Counted from the first letter of the stretch, positions 25,030 to 33,471 are shown. The stretch: DNA of 45,611 bases from Nocardioidaceae bacterium (GCA_020438665.1 JAGQUE010000213.1:1-45611), one strand, 5' to 3'. Notes: generated by a model from the sequence alone, not told the origin. Numbers and translations are program-made.

Positions 25030-25112
25030 CGTCGTGCAGTCGCGACCGATCAGCCGGACCGGTCGCACCCGGTGGGCTCAGCGCGAGCCGTCAACGGCCC
25101 TCAGGAGTGACG

Positions 25113-26312
25113 ATGAGTAAGCGCGCCTTGGCTCCACACGTCGCGGAAGTCCTTCAGCGGATCGAGGACGTCTCGCCGCTGATCCGCCAGCGCGCTGCCG
25201 ACAACGAGAATAATCGTCACCTCGACGAGGGCACGATCGACGCGCTCGAGGCGGCTGGCGTGTTCCGTATCGGAGTTCCACAGCGATTCGGCGGCCTCGG
25301 CGCCACCACACGCGAGCAGGTCGATATTGCCCGTGCCGTCGCACGCGCCGACGGCAGTGCCGGATGGGTGACAGGACTGCTCAACTCCGGTGCGTACGCC
25401 GTCGGGTGGTTCCCCCAGGAGGCGCAACAGGAGGTCTTCGCGAACGGCCCGCATACGCGGGTCTCGATCATGCTCGCACCGTCATCAATGGCTGCCGCAG
25501 TCGCGGGCGGCTACCGGCTGAGTGGGGAGTGGCGCTACAACTCAGGTTCCTGGCACGCAGCTTGGGCGATCCTTGGCGCCCCACTGCATGACGATGCCGG
25601 TCGGTTCGAGGACAACGCGATTGTGCTCGTTCCTCGGCAGGACCTGGAGTACAAGGACACCTGGCACGTCGCCGGCCTGAAGTCCACTGCCAGCAACACC
25701 TACATCGCCCACGACATCTTCGTGCCGGAGCATCGGGTGCTACGCGTCACTCCAGCCCTCCAAGGCGCCTATCCCGGCGTGGACAAGCACAGTGCCGACG
25801 TCCAGAGAGCAGCGTTCATCCCCGAACTTGAGGCCCAACTGCTGGGAGCCCATTTGGGAATGGGCGACACCGTCTTCGGACTCGTCCGAGAAGCCGCGCC
25901 AACGAAAAGCATCGCGTACACGACCTACCTGTGTCAGGCCGACTCGGTGCCATTTCAGCTTGAGCTCGCACGGGCAGCGCTTCTGCTGGAAGCAGCCGAG
26001 CTCTTTGCCTATCGCGCAGCAGACGAAATCGATGACGCAGCCCAAAGCGGGGCCTACCTCGACTACGCGGCGCGTGCGCGCCAGCGAGGCCAACAGGCAC
26101 AGGTCGTGTCAAACGTAAGGGCAGCAGTGGACTCCTTGATGACCGCCCACGGCTCAGCTGGATTTGCAGAGTCCAGCGTCCTCCAGCGCTTCTGGCGCGA
26201 CCAAGCCATCGCCGCTCGGCACGGCCTCACACTCCCGGACACGGGGCTGGAGGTGTACGGCAGGTGGCTTGCCACGGGGCAGGAGGGCAACCCCGTCACA
26301 CCCCTGGTGTAA
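25113..26312 (+). CDS. Flavin-dependent monooxygenase of the acyl-CoA dehydrogenase fold (second copy)
   Basis: This protein of 399 residues is a close paralogue of its neighbour: nearly every block recurs (RLSGEWRYNSGSWHAAWAIL, YKDTWHVAGLKSTASNTY, RFWRDQAIAARHGLTLPD). The ATG at 25113 has CAGGAG six bases upstream; a GTG two codons earlier is less well placed. The pair may form a mixed oligomer, act on successive intermediates, or differ in substrate. The acyl-CoA dehydrogenase-like N-terminus has more acidic residues than the first copy. Confidence 0.85.
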   Translation: MSKRALAPHVAEVLQRIEDVSPLIRQRAADNENNRHLDEGTIDALEAAGVFRIGVPQRFGGLGATTREQVDIARAVARADGSAGWVTGLLNSGAYAVGWFPQEAQQEVFANGPHTRVSIMLAPSSMAAAVAGGYRLSGEWRYNSGSWHAAWAILGAPLHDDAGRFEDNAIVLVPRQDLEYKDTWHVAGLKSTASNTYIAHDIFVPEHRVLRVTPALQGAYPGVDKHSADVQRAAFIPELEAQLLGAHLGMGDTVFGLVREAAPTKSIAYTTYLCQADSVPFQLELARAALLLEAAELFAYRAADEIDDAAQSGAYLDYAARARQRGQQAQVVSNVRAAVDSLMTAHGSAGFAESSVLQRFWRDQAIAARHGLTLPDTGLEVYGRWLATGQEGNPVTPLV

Positions 26313-26358
26313 CCACGCTCAACCAACTACGCACCGGACCGACCGGAGGAGGCAGGGA

Positions 26359-26961
26359 GTGACCGTGACCGAGTTCATCAACCCGTTTGAGTCGCACTTC
26401 GCCGGCAAACACGACTGGCACACGCTCGGGCTCGATCGCCGCTATCCAGCGATCTCGACGGAGCAGTTCAAGGCCATCTTTAGTCGTCATCCCGGCGGGC
26501 TCGTCGTGATCACGACGCAAGGTCCACACGGACCGGTTGCGCTGACTGCATCGTCGCTCGCTTCGGTGAGCGCGGACCCTCCGCTCATGGTCTTCTCTCT
26601 CTCGGCAAACTCGTCAAGCACTCCATTCGTCGTGGCCGCCCAGACAGCCGTAGTGCACTTCATCGACGCGGAGTCAATGCACATCGCAAAGCTGGCCGCC
26701 ACCAGTGGGGTGGACAGATTCGCTGACACCACCCAGTGGAGCAGACTCGACACAGGCGAACCGGTGTTTCACGACGTTCCCGTCTGGATCCGTGTGCACC
26801 CGATCGAGCGCCTCACGGCCGGAAACTCAACGGTCGTGCTGGCGCAAGGAGTCGAGGCGAGCTTGCCGGCCGAGAGTCTCCGCGAGCTCGGACCACGAGA
26901 CGGTCTCGCGTACGTCAACCACGAGTGGCACCGACTCGATCCGAGGTCACGCGTCGAGTAG
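26359..26961 (+). CDS. NAD(P)H:flavin reductase of the split-barrel family
   Basis: This protein of 200 residues starts at GTG with GGAGGA upstream (second GTG six bases on). The flavin-reductase-like domain shows FSRHPGGLVVITTQGPHGPVALTASSLASVSADPPLMVFSLSANSSS, the FMN/FAD-binding pattern of HpaC/HsaB-type reductases, and ends ..DGLAYVNHEWHRLD. It reduces free flavin for the two monooxygenases encoded upstream in the same direction. The N-terminus is extended by about 35 residues over typical members (FINPFESHFAGKHDWHTLGLD). Confidence 0.9.
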   Translation: MTVTEFINPFESHFAGKHDWHTLGLDRRYPAISTEQFKAIFSRHPGGLVVITTQGPHGPVALTASSLASVSADPPLMVFSLSANSSSTPFVVAAQTAVVHFIDAESMHIAKLAATSGVDRFADTTQWSRLDTGEPVFHDVPVWIRVHPIERLTAGNSTVVLAQGVEASLPAESLRELGPRDGLAYVNHEWHRLDPRSRVE

Positions 26962-27096
26962 AACCACGCTCACTCCGAGCGGGGCGCCGTCGAGCGGAGC
27001 CGGCGCCGGCGCTGACCGTCAGGAACACAACCAGAACCAACACGCCCCCGTCGCGACACAACGTCTACGCACACCAACGAAAGGGATCGACCACCC

Positions 27097-27483
27097 GTGG
27101 CCAACGACCGCATCACCCACAATCCCGCCCCAGTGATTCCCGGCATCTCCGACAGCGTGCGGGTGAGGGCAGGCGATCTTCTCTTCATTTCGGGAGCAGT
27201 GGGTTTCGAGGAAGATGGCTCCGTCCCCTCAGACTTCGCGCGCGCGGTCGAACTAACCTACGGCGAGCTGGAGCGTGCGCTCAAGGCTGGAGGCGCCTCA
27301 TACGCTGACCTCGTCCGAGTCAACGTGTACATCACTCACTTGGACCAGGACAGGCTCAAGGTGTGGCGCGAGACACGCAACAGAATCGTCGCGACTGAGA
27401 AGCCCTCGGCCAGCACGGTGATTGGTGTCTACTCGCTCTTCAACGACGCGGTGATCGAGATCGACGCCATCGCCGCGGTGTAA
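27097..27483 (+). CDS. RidA (YjgF/YER057c/UK114) family enamine/imine deaminase
   Basis: This protein of 128 residues matches the RidA fold in length and motifs: AGDLLFISGAVGFEEDGSVPSDFARAVELTYGELERALKAGGASYADLVRVNVYITHL and ending KPSASTVIGVYSLFNDAVIEIDAIA. The arginine of canonical RidA (in ..R......l....VEIe..A) is replaced by other residues (STVIGVYSLF), so it belongs to another subgroup. Family members hydrolyse reactive enamines, imines or aminoacrylate-like products. Next to two-component oxygenases this is like RutC in pyrimidine ring opening. Start is GTG with AAAGGG upstream. Confidence 0.88.
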   Translation: MANDRITHNPAPVIPGISDSVRVRAGDLLFISGAVGFEEDGSVPSDFARAVELTYGELERALKAGGASYADLVRVNVYITHLDQDRLKVWRETRNRIVATEKPSASTVIGVYSLFNDAVIEIDAIAAV

Positions 27484-27494
27484 GGAGAATCCCG

Positions 27495-28877
27495 GTGAAA
27501 AGCACGGGCACGTCAGGCACCAACGCGGTTGACTGGGAGCAGCGGGTCGACTTCGACCGGCTGCGCGACGAACGACTCGCGCGGCTAAAGCGGCAGCTGG
27601 CCGCATCCGAGCTCGGAGCGGTCCTCGCCTTCGACTTCTCCAACATCCGCTACATGAGTTCGACCCATATCGGGACCTGGGCCATGGACAAACTGATTCG
27701 TTTCGCCCTGCTGACCCGAAACACTGACCCGATCGTGTGGGACTTCGGCTCGGCCGCCAAGCACCACGCCCTGTACAACCCGTGGCTGGATGTCACGTCC
27801 TCTGAGATGGACGCCGACCCCCACGCTCCTCATGAGGGCGTGAAGCGGCCGCGTCTCGAATCGGGAGCACGGGCGGGGATATCGACCCTTCGCGGCGCGT
27901 TCCCGCCAGATGCCGCGATGGCAACCGACCTCGCGAAAAAGATCAAACGCGAGCTCGAGAAGTTCGGTGTTGCCAAGGAGCCTCTCGGGGTAGACGTCAT
28001 CGAACTGCCGGTGCTGTTCGCTCTGCAGCAGGAGGGCATCGAGGTCGTCGACGGCCAGCAGGTCTTCATGGAAGCACGCCGCATCAAGACAACCGACGAG
28101 ATTCGACTGCTTACTCAGGCCGCCTCGATGGTCGACGCCGCATACGAGGAGCTGCACCGCTTTCTGCGGCCCGGTGTCCGGGAAAACGAGGCTGTCGGTC
28201 TGGTCGCCAAGACGCTGTACGACCTGGGCTCTGAGTATGTCGAGGGCGTCAATGCGATCTCAGGCGAACGGTGTGCCCCTCACCCCCACGTGTTCTCGGA
28301 CCGATTGATTCGACCCGGGGATCCCGCGTTCTTCGACATCCTGCACAGCTGGAACGGCTACAGAACCTGCTACTACCGCACCTTTGCGGTGGGCTCCGCA
28401 TCGACCAAGCAACGCGACGCCTATACGCGTGCCCGCGAATACATCGACCGTGCGATCGCGGAAGTCAAGCCCGGTGCCACCACGGCGGACATCGTGCAGG
28501 TATGGCCCGAGGCGCACGAGTTCGGGTTCGCGAACGAGATGGACGCCTTTGCCCTCCAGTACGGGCATGGCCTAGGCCTGTCAATCTGGGAGAAGCCAAT
28601 CTTCTCCAGACTTACCTCTCTCGAACACCCCGAGACCCTCGAGGAGGGAATGGTCTTCGCCCTGGAGACCTACTGGCCCTCGGCCGACGGCTGGGGTGCA
28701 GCTCGAATTGAGGAAGAAGTCGTGGTCACCGCGGACGGGTGTGATGTCATCACGAAGTTCCCCGCTGAAGAACTCATCGTGGCCGGCCGTCGGTACTACA
28801 CAGTTGACGGCCCCCTCAACCTCAACCGAGACAGCCAGTCCCATCTCAACACGAAAGCGGGACGTGGCGAAGCATGA
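27495..28877 (+). CDS. M24-family (creatinase/DddP/aminopeptidase P-like) hydrolase with altered metal site
   Basis: This protein of 460 residues has a creatinase-type N-terminal domain (LGAVLAFDFSNIRYMSSTHIG...VWDFG) and a C-terminal pita-bread domain. Of the five metal ligands, Asp281 (FFDIL), His358 (YGHGLGL), Glu391 (ALETYW) and Glu406/407 (IEEEVVV) are present, but the second Asp is Cys292 (GYRTCYYRTF). Creatinases work without metal and DMSP lyase DddP uses iron with the same fold, so this is unlikely to be an ordinary peptidase. It probably cleaves a C-N or related bond in a small molecule. It lies 11 bases after the RidA gene and overlaps the next gene by four bases. Confidence 0.85.
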   Translation: MKSTGTSGTNAVDWEQRVDFDRLRDERLARLKRQLAASELGAVLAFDFSNIRYMSSTHIGTWAMDKLIRFALLTRNTDPIVWDFGSAAKHHALYNPWLDVTSSEMDADPHAPHEGVKRPRLESGARAGISTLRGAFPPDAAMATDLAKKIKRELEKFGVAKEPLGVDVIELPVLFALQQEGIEVVDGQQVFMEARRIKTTDEIRLLTQAASMVDAAYEELHRFLRPGVRENEAVGLVAKTLYDLGSEYVEGVNAISGERCAPHPHVFSDRLIRPGDPAFFDILHSWNGYRTCYYRTFAVGSASTKQRDAYTRAREYIDRAIAEVKPGATTADIVQVWPEAHEFGFANEMDAFALQYGHGLGLSIWEKPIFSRLTSLEHPETLEEGMVFALETYWPSADGWGAARIEEEVVVTADGCDVITKFPAEELIVAGRRYYTVDGPLNLNRDSQSHLNTKAGRGEA

Positions 28878-29737
28878 GCACAGTGGGGTTCCTTGGCCTG
28901 GGCTCCATGGGAATGGGAATGGCGAGGCGGCTACTCGACAGTGGCCATGACGTGGTTGCTTGGAACCGGTCCACAGGTCCCGTTAACGAGCTCGTTGCCG
29001 CCGGTGCCACGCGAGCAAACTCGCCGGCAGACGCGCTAGGGCAAGCCGTGTCCTTCAGCATGCTTGCCAATGATCAGGCAGTCGAGGAAGTCCTCGGGGA
29101 AGGCGTTCGCGCCGCTTCCGGTCGAATCCACGTCAACTCGGCGTCCATCAGCGCAGCGGCCACCGAACGACTGGCGACGCTGTTTCAAGATCATGATGCT
29201 GGCTATGTGTCGGCCCCCGTGTTGGGCCGCCCTGCGGTCGCTGCCGCGGGTCAGTTGAACATCCTTGCCGCCGGGCCCAACGACTTCGTTGAGGCCGTCG
29301 CGCCGCATCTGGAGCAACTGGGCAAGAAGGTCTGGCGGCTCGGCGAGCGCGCGTCGATGGCCAGCGTGGTCAAGATCGCGGTGAACTACAACATCATCCA
29401 CGCCCTACAAGCGCTCGGCGAAAGCATCACCATGGTCGAGAGGCACGGCGTCGAAGCGGATCTCTTTGTCGATCTCCTGACAAGCAGCCTGTTCGGAGGC
29501 GTCGTGTATGAAACGTATGGCACTGCGATCGCGGCCCAAGACTACGCACCAGCGTTCAAGATGAGCCTTGGATACAAGGACCTCGTCCTCGCCCGTGAAA
29601 TTGCGGATGCCGGCCAGATGAAGCCCGCCACCATGCCCGCACTGTTCGCCGTCTTCGAGCGCGCGCTACAGCACCCCGAGCTGGCTGCATGTGACTGGAG
29701 TGGCATCGCGGAGGTATCGCGCCAGGACTTGCTTTAG
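28874..29737 (+). CDS. NAD(P)-dependent beta-hydroxyacid dehydrogenase family protein
   Basis: This protein of 287 residues has the Rossmann start VGFLGLGSMGMGMARRLLDSGHDVVAWNRS and the catalytic lysine in VVKIAVNYNI (Lys167, Asn171), as in 3-hydroxyisobutyrate and 2-hydroxymethylglutarate dehydrogenases. The substrate loop reads SAPVLGRPAVAAAGQLNIL, with Ser instead of the usual Asp and without the canonical GG pair, which recalls imine-reductase relatives. It would oxidise a beta-hydroxyacid or reduce an imine or aldehyde acid. The ATG overlaps the M24 gene as ATGA. Confidence 0.88.
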   Translation: MSTVGFLGLGSMGMGMARRLLDSGHDVVAWNRSTGPVNELVAAGATRANSPADALGQAVSFSMLANDQAVEEVLGEGVRAASGRIHVNSASISAAATERLATLFQDHDAGYVSAPVLGRPAVAAAGQLNILAAGPNDFVEAVAPHLEQLGKKVWRLGERASMASVVKIAVNYNIIHALQALGESITMVERHGVEADLFVDLLTSSLFGGVVYETYGTAIAAQDYAPAFKMSLGYKDLVLAREIADAGQMKPATMPALFAVFERALQHPELAACDWSGIAEVSRQDLL

Positions 29738-29823
29738 CCACCAGGCAGCGCATCAGCTCACGAACTCGAACGTCGCCGTCCCAAGGACCGGGGTGGGTGT
29801 TGGAACTACAGAAGGAAAAACTT

Positions 29824-30531
29824 GTGACAAAGCGGATCGTCGTCGTCGGCGGAACCTCCGGGATCGGCCTAGAACTCGCGAAAGCTGTGGTAGCCAGCGG
29901 TGACACAGTTGTCCTCACTGGACGAGACTCCCAACGAACGGCACAAGTCGCCTCAACACTAGGCGACTCAGCCCAAAGCGTCGCCCTTGACCTCTCTGCA
30001 CCAGACAGCATCGCCGCCTCCCTGTCCGACATCGAAGGTCCAGTGCACGGCCTCGTGCTATCCGCCATCGAACGCGACGCCAACAGCGCTCGCGACTACA
30101 ACGTTGAACGCGCGACGCGACTGACCGTTCTCAAACTGGTGGGCTACACCGAGACGGTTCACGCGCTCCTTGACCGGCTCCAGCCTACTGTCGAAACAGG
30201 CGTCGTGCTCTTCGGTGGCGGGGCGAAGGACCTGCCGTATCCGGGCTCAACGACCGTCTCCACGATCAACGCCGGGGTCGACGGGCTGACCCGCACGCTC
30301 GCACTCGAACTCGCCCCAATCCGAGTGAACTCGTTGCATCCCGGCATCATCGGAGACAGTCCCTTTTGGGCTGCCAAGCCAGAAGGTGTGCTGGACGCCT
30401 ACACCGCACGCACGCCCGGCGGAGAGCTCGCCACCATGCGGGACATCGTTGATGCCACCCAGTTCTTGTTGCATAACCGTGGGATGACGGGAACAAGTCT
30501 CGTCGTCAACCGAGGGTGGCACCTGACCTGA
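29824..30531 (+). CDS. SDR-family protein lacking the catalytic Tyr and Lys
   Basis: This protein of 235 residues has the cofactor motif GGTSGIG (9-15) and the C-terminal LALELAPIRVNSLHPGII of short-chain dehydrogenases. The Y...K pair is missing: the aligned positions are about Val145 and Asn149 in GSTTVSTINAGVDGLTR, and the catalytic Ser lies in a GGGA stretch. It is either inactive as a dehydrogenase, a regulator, or uses other residues. The start GTG has GAAGGA seven bases upstream; a GTG nine codons earlier is possible. It is the last plus-strand gene of the catabolic operon. Confidence 0.8.
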   Translation: MTKRIVVVGGTSGIGLELAKAVVASGDTVVLTGRDSQRTAQVASTLGDSAQSVALDLSAPDSIAASLSDIEGPVHGLVLSAIERDANSARDYNVERATRLTVLKLVGYTETVHALLDRLQPTVETGVVLFGGGAKDLPYPGSTTVSTINAGVDGLTRTLALELAPIRVNSLHPGIIGDSPFWAAKPEGVLDAYTARTPGGELATMRDIVDATQFLLHNRGMTGTSLVVNRGWHLT

Positions 30532-30593
30532 GGCCCGGCACCGCCGACCACCCCGCTCGACAGATGCGTCAAACACGTCCTGCAACTTCACGG

Positions 30594-31526
30594 CTAAGCA
30601 CCCCAGCGGACGTGCTCTTCGAGTACTGCGGCAGTCCTGAAAAGTTCGAGGTCAGGGCGTCGGGCAAACAGTTCAGCGAGGGCTGGCAGGGCTTCTCTCT
30701 TACGCGAATGGCGGCGAGGGCTTGGCGAGGCGGCGGTCGGTGGAGCATCGCGCCAATGGAGGTCGGGCCTCTTGTCCGTCAGGAGACTAGGTTCCGCTGC
30801 GTCGGGCTCGCGAGGTGACATGCCTGGGGCCCCCCCGGTCGTGGCGTGATTCGGTTTTTGAGACGACCTCCCAAGACCCGAGGGACGCGCCGTCGCGCCT
30901 TCGAGAGGGATTGTCCTTGGGCCGCTGAGGTTGTGCGCCTGATACGAGAGCGCTTTCCAGCCCTTCTCAGGAGACCCTTCGACAAGGACGCCGCCCAGGT
31001 TTTGAAGTGGGTTTGCGGCGACGAAATCAGCGCTTAGGTTGCTAACTCTGGCCGCGGACCAAGCGCGAATCGTTGCTCCGTGGCTGAACGCGACCACACT
31101 GCGGTGGCCCGCGGAGCTCATCTCCTCTAGGACCCGATCGACGCGCGCTACTACTTCGTGACCTCGTTCGCCGCCAGGCATCCGCACATGTAGGTGTCCG
31201 TTGATCCATGCGAGGTAGGTCTTGAGATAGAGGCGGACGGCTTCTGGGTCTGACTTCATCTCGAGGTGGCCGGCCTTGGCTTCTCGAAGGCCGTCTCGGA
31301 CTTGGATGCGCAACGATGTCAACTGAGCAAGCGGTGCCGCGCTGTGCCGAGCGCGTCGCAAGTGTGAGGCATACAAAGCGTCAGGCTCTAAGTCACGCAG
31401 ACGCCTTGCGGCCTCCGCCGCTTGCTGCTGCCCTCTGGCAGTCAGGGCAGCCCCCGGCGGTTCGGTGTCGAGCGCGTTGATCAGGTTTGAGCAACTCTCG
31501 CCATGACGGACTAGGACCAGTCTCAG
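30594..31526 (-). CDS. Histidine phosphatase family protein with probable CTG start
   Basis: The protein begins LRLVLVRHGES, with the RHG catalytic motif, and continues ALTARGQQQAAEAARRL, SHLRRARHSAAPL and VVAFSHGATIRAW, the second catalytic His. No ATG, GTG or TTG precedes the RHG motif in frame before a TAG. A CTG at 31524-31526 overlaps the stop of the preceding gene as CTGA, with GGGAGG just upstream, so it is very probably the start. It removes phosphate from an unknown substrate. The last 100 residues (from about GATARPSGLG) are proline- and arginine-rich and unlike the family, so a frameshift or read-through into unrelated DNA may have lengthened it. It is the last gene of the PHA operon. 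Confidence 0.75.
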   Translation of the reverse strand: MRLVLVRHGESCSNLINALDTEPPGAALTARGQQQAAEAARRLRDLEPDALYASHLRRARHSAAPLAQLTSLRIQVRDGLREAKAGHLEMKSDPEAVRLYLKTYLAWINGHLHVRMPGGERGHEVVARVDRVLEEMSSAGHRSVVAFSHGATIRAWSAARVSNLSADFVAANPLQNLGGVLVEGSPEKGWKALSYQAHNLSGPRTIPLEGATARPSGLGRSSQKPNHATTGGAPGMSPREPDAAEPSLLTDKRPDLHWRDAPPTAASPSPRRHSRKREALPALAELFARRPDLELFRTAAVLEEHVRWGA

Positions 31527-32353
31527 GGCCTACCTCCCTTCCTCTTGGGAGGCGACGGGGGGAGGCTCAGAAAGTCAAGCACTACTGCTCCAGCATCCGC
31601 TGCTTCATCCAACAGGAGGAGGTGTCCTGCTCCGTGCATCACATGCAGCTGTGAATTTGGAATAAACCGTGCGAGTTCGCGAGCGTTCGCGAGGGGATTG
31701 AGCGGGTCCTGGTCGCCGGCGAGCACAAGGGTCGGCTGACCGATGAGCCGAGCAAAACCGCGGCTGGTCCAGCCCATTCCTGCCAGCAGCTGGAAGAAGT
31801 AGCCCCACCTTGTCGGAGGGTGCCGCGTGCGGGCCATCGCGAGGTCCTCCCGCAGGTCCGGATCCCGTCCTATGCGGCCCCCATACACCCGACCCGCGGT
31901 CTGGCCGAAGAGCTCTGGGCGGTAGTACCGGGCGGGGGAAGCGAGTTGCAGCGACGCGTCCACGTCACCTGGTGCGCTGCCTGCACCCATCGTCGTGGCC
32001 GCCAGGACCAGTCGCCGGACCTGCTTCGGATGCTGCACCGCCAGTTGCTGAGCGACCGCCCCGCCGTAGGAGTAGCCAAGGATGTCAGCTCGGGAGAGCC
32101 CGACGTGTGCCAGCACTGTGGCCGCGAGCTGAGCGAGTGCCGGTATCCCCACCGGGCACGTCGGTGTTGAGGAACGGCCGGTGCCAGGGGAGTCAAACGT
32201 GATGACCCTTCGCCCAGGGAGGTGGTTCACGAATGGTTGCCACATGTCGCTGCTTCCGCCCAGTCCCATGATGAGCAGAAGTGGTTCCCCTTCCCCTGAG
32301 TCGGTGACGTGTATGCGTAGCCCAGCCCAGGTCAGGCACCTTGCGTCTTTCAT
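31523..32353 (-). CDS. Intracellular poly(3-hydroxyalkanoate) depolymerase-like alpha/beta hydrolase
   Basis: The protein has 276 residues. LLLIMGLGGSSDMWQPFVNHLPGRRVITFDSPGTGRSSTP and ADILGYSYGGAVAQQLAVQHPKQVRRLVLAATTMGAGSAPG are the typical blocks of medium-chain-length PHA depolymerases (PhaZ). Ser95 is the nucleophile, with Asp in LAGDQDPLNP and His in HGAGHLLLLD. The location directly behind phaC, with a 4-base overlap, supports mobilisation of stored polymer. Other esterase functions cannot be excluded. Confidence 0.82.
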   Translation of the reverse strand: MKDARCLTWAGLRIHVTDSGEGEPLLLIMGLGGSSDMWQPFVNHLPGRRVITFDSPGTGRSSTPTCPVGIPALAQLAATVLAHVGLSRADILGYSYGGAVAQQLAVQHPKQVRRLVLAATTMGAGSAPGDVDASLQLASPARYYRPELFGQTAGRVYGGRIGRDPDLREDLAMARTRHPPTRWGYFFQLLAGMGWTSRGFARLIGQPTLVLAGDQDPLNPLANARELARFIPNSQLHVMHGAGHLLLLDEAADAGAVVLDFLSLPPSPPKRKGGRP

Positions 32354-33471
32354 GAGCCTGATCCGTGGTCGGCGCGTTCGGCGTCTCGGAGAAACTCCAC
32401 CGTGGTATCCCAGAGAGCGAGGGCTGTGCGTCCTGCCACGACGCCCACGTGTCCTCCCGGCAGGCGTATGACCCGAGCGTGAGGGATGAGTTGCGCGATG
32501 GCGTCTACCCCGTCGGCGGGGGCGATAGTGTCCCGCTCGGCAGAGACCGAAAGTACCGGCATCGTCACTGCATCGAACCGGATTGGGCGCCCGTTGATCT
32601 CCGCGGTACCCCGCATCAACCCGTTCTTGCCGGGCCCGAATTGTGCGAACAGTTCCGCAAGGAGGCGTCCCGATGCGGGAACGGCATCATCCACCCAGCT
32701 CGCCATGGTCCGGACGTCCCTGAGCTTCTCCACCGGCTGGGCCAGTCGCTCCCATAGGTCAGCGGAACGGCCCGCAACACTGTTGCTTCCCGGTGCAAGC
32801 ATTTCGAACCAGCTCTTGACCTCCTCGGCAGGAACGAGGCGTGGGTTGTCGTAGGACTCCCCGGCCATGCCCATGCAGTGCGCCACCCAAGGGATTCCCC
32901 CCTTCACATCCGCGTCTACTGACGTAGTGAGCAGGGCAAGCGACGCAATGCTGCTTGGATGCAACGCCGCATACAACAGTGACAAGGTCCCGCCGAGGCA
33001 GTAACCGACCACACTCGTTCGCTCGGACTCCGACAAGGCAATCACCTGCCGCACGGCACGATGAAGTACGCCGTTGACGTAGTAGTCCAGGTCGGCGAAT
33101 CGCATCCCCGAGTCGGGTTCGCCGAAGTCGAGCAGGTACACGTCAAAACCTGCGGCTGCGACGTGTGCCACAAAGGAGCGTCCCGGCGCCAGATCCAACA
33201 CGAAGTACCGGCTGACCGGCGCGGTAACGAACAAAACCGGTGGCCCACTTGGCTCCGCGCTGCGGTCCAATCGCATTCGCAGTAGGCGTGCGGGGCCGTC
33301 CTCCAACACGACGTCGTGATCGGTGGCACCGATGCCGGCGTGGCCAGGCGTGGTCAGAACTTCGAAGAGTCGCTCCCAGCGATGCCGCTGGTCGATCACG
33401 TCGTCCAGGAGTGCCTTGGACTCAGCTGGGTCTATAGGAGGAGCGAACTTCAGAGGCGCTGACCGAATCAT
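32350..33471 (-). CDS. phaC: Polyhydroxyalkanoate synthase catalytic subunit, class III type
   Basis: This protein of 373 residues has the size of class III/IV PhaC. The modified lipase box GYCLGG holds the catalytic Cys158, with Asp314 (ERDTIAP) and His341 (GGHVGVV). Other PhaC blocks are DVYLLDFGEPD and MPVLSVSAERDTIAP. It polymerises hydroxyacyl-CoA at the surface of the growing granule. Class III enzymes need a PhaE partner; a small PhaE-like protein is encoded just upstream with a 4-base overlap. Confidence 0.92.
   Translation of the reverse strand: MIRSAPLKFAPPIDPAESKALLDDVIDQRHRWERLFEVLTTPGHAGIGATDHDVVLEDGPARLLRMRLDRSAEPSGPPVLFVTAPVSRYFVLDLAPGRSFVAHVAAAGFDVYLLDFGEPDSGMRFADLDYYVNGVLHRAVRQVIALSESERTSVVGYCLGGTLSLLYAALHPSSIASLALLTTSVDADVKGGIPWVAHCMGMAGESYDNPRLVPAEEVKSWFEMLAPGSNSVAGRSADLWERLAQPVEKLRDVRTMASWVDDAVPASGRLLAELFAQFGPGKNGLMRGTAEINGRPIRFDAVTMPVLSVSAERDTIAPADGVDAIAQLIPHARVIRLPGGHVGVVAGRTALALWDTTVEFLRDAERADHGSGS

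Noticed and set aside
23833..26312. Calling the two acyl-CoA-dehydrogenase-fold proteins true acyl-CoA dehydrogenases
   Set aside because: The HsaA-like blocks, absence of an obvious catalytic Glu and the downstream flavin reductase favour two-component monooxygenases.
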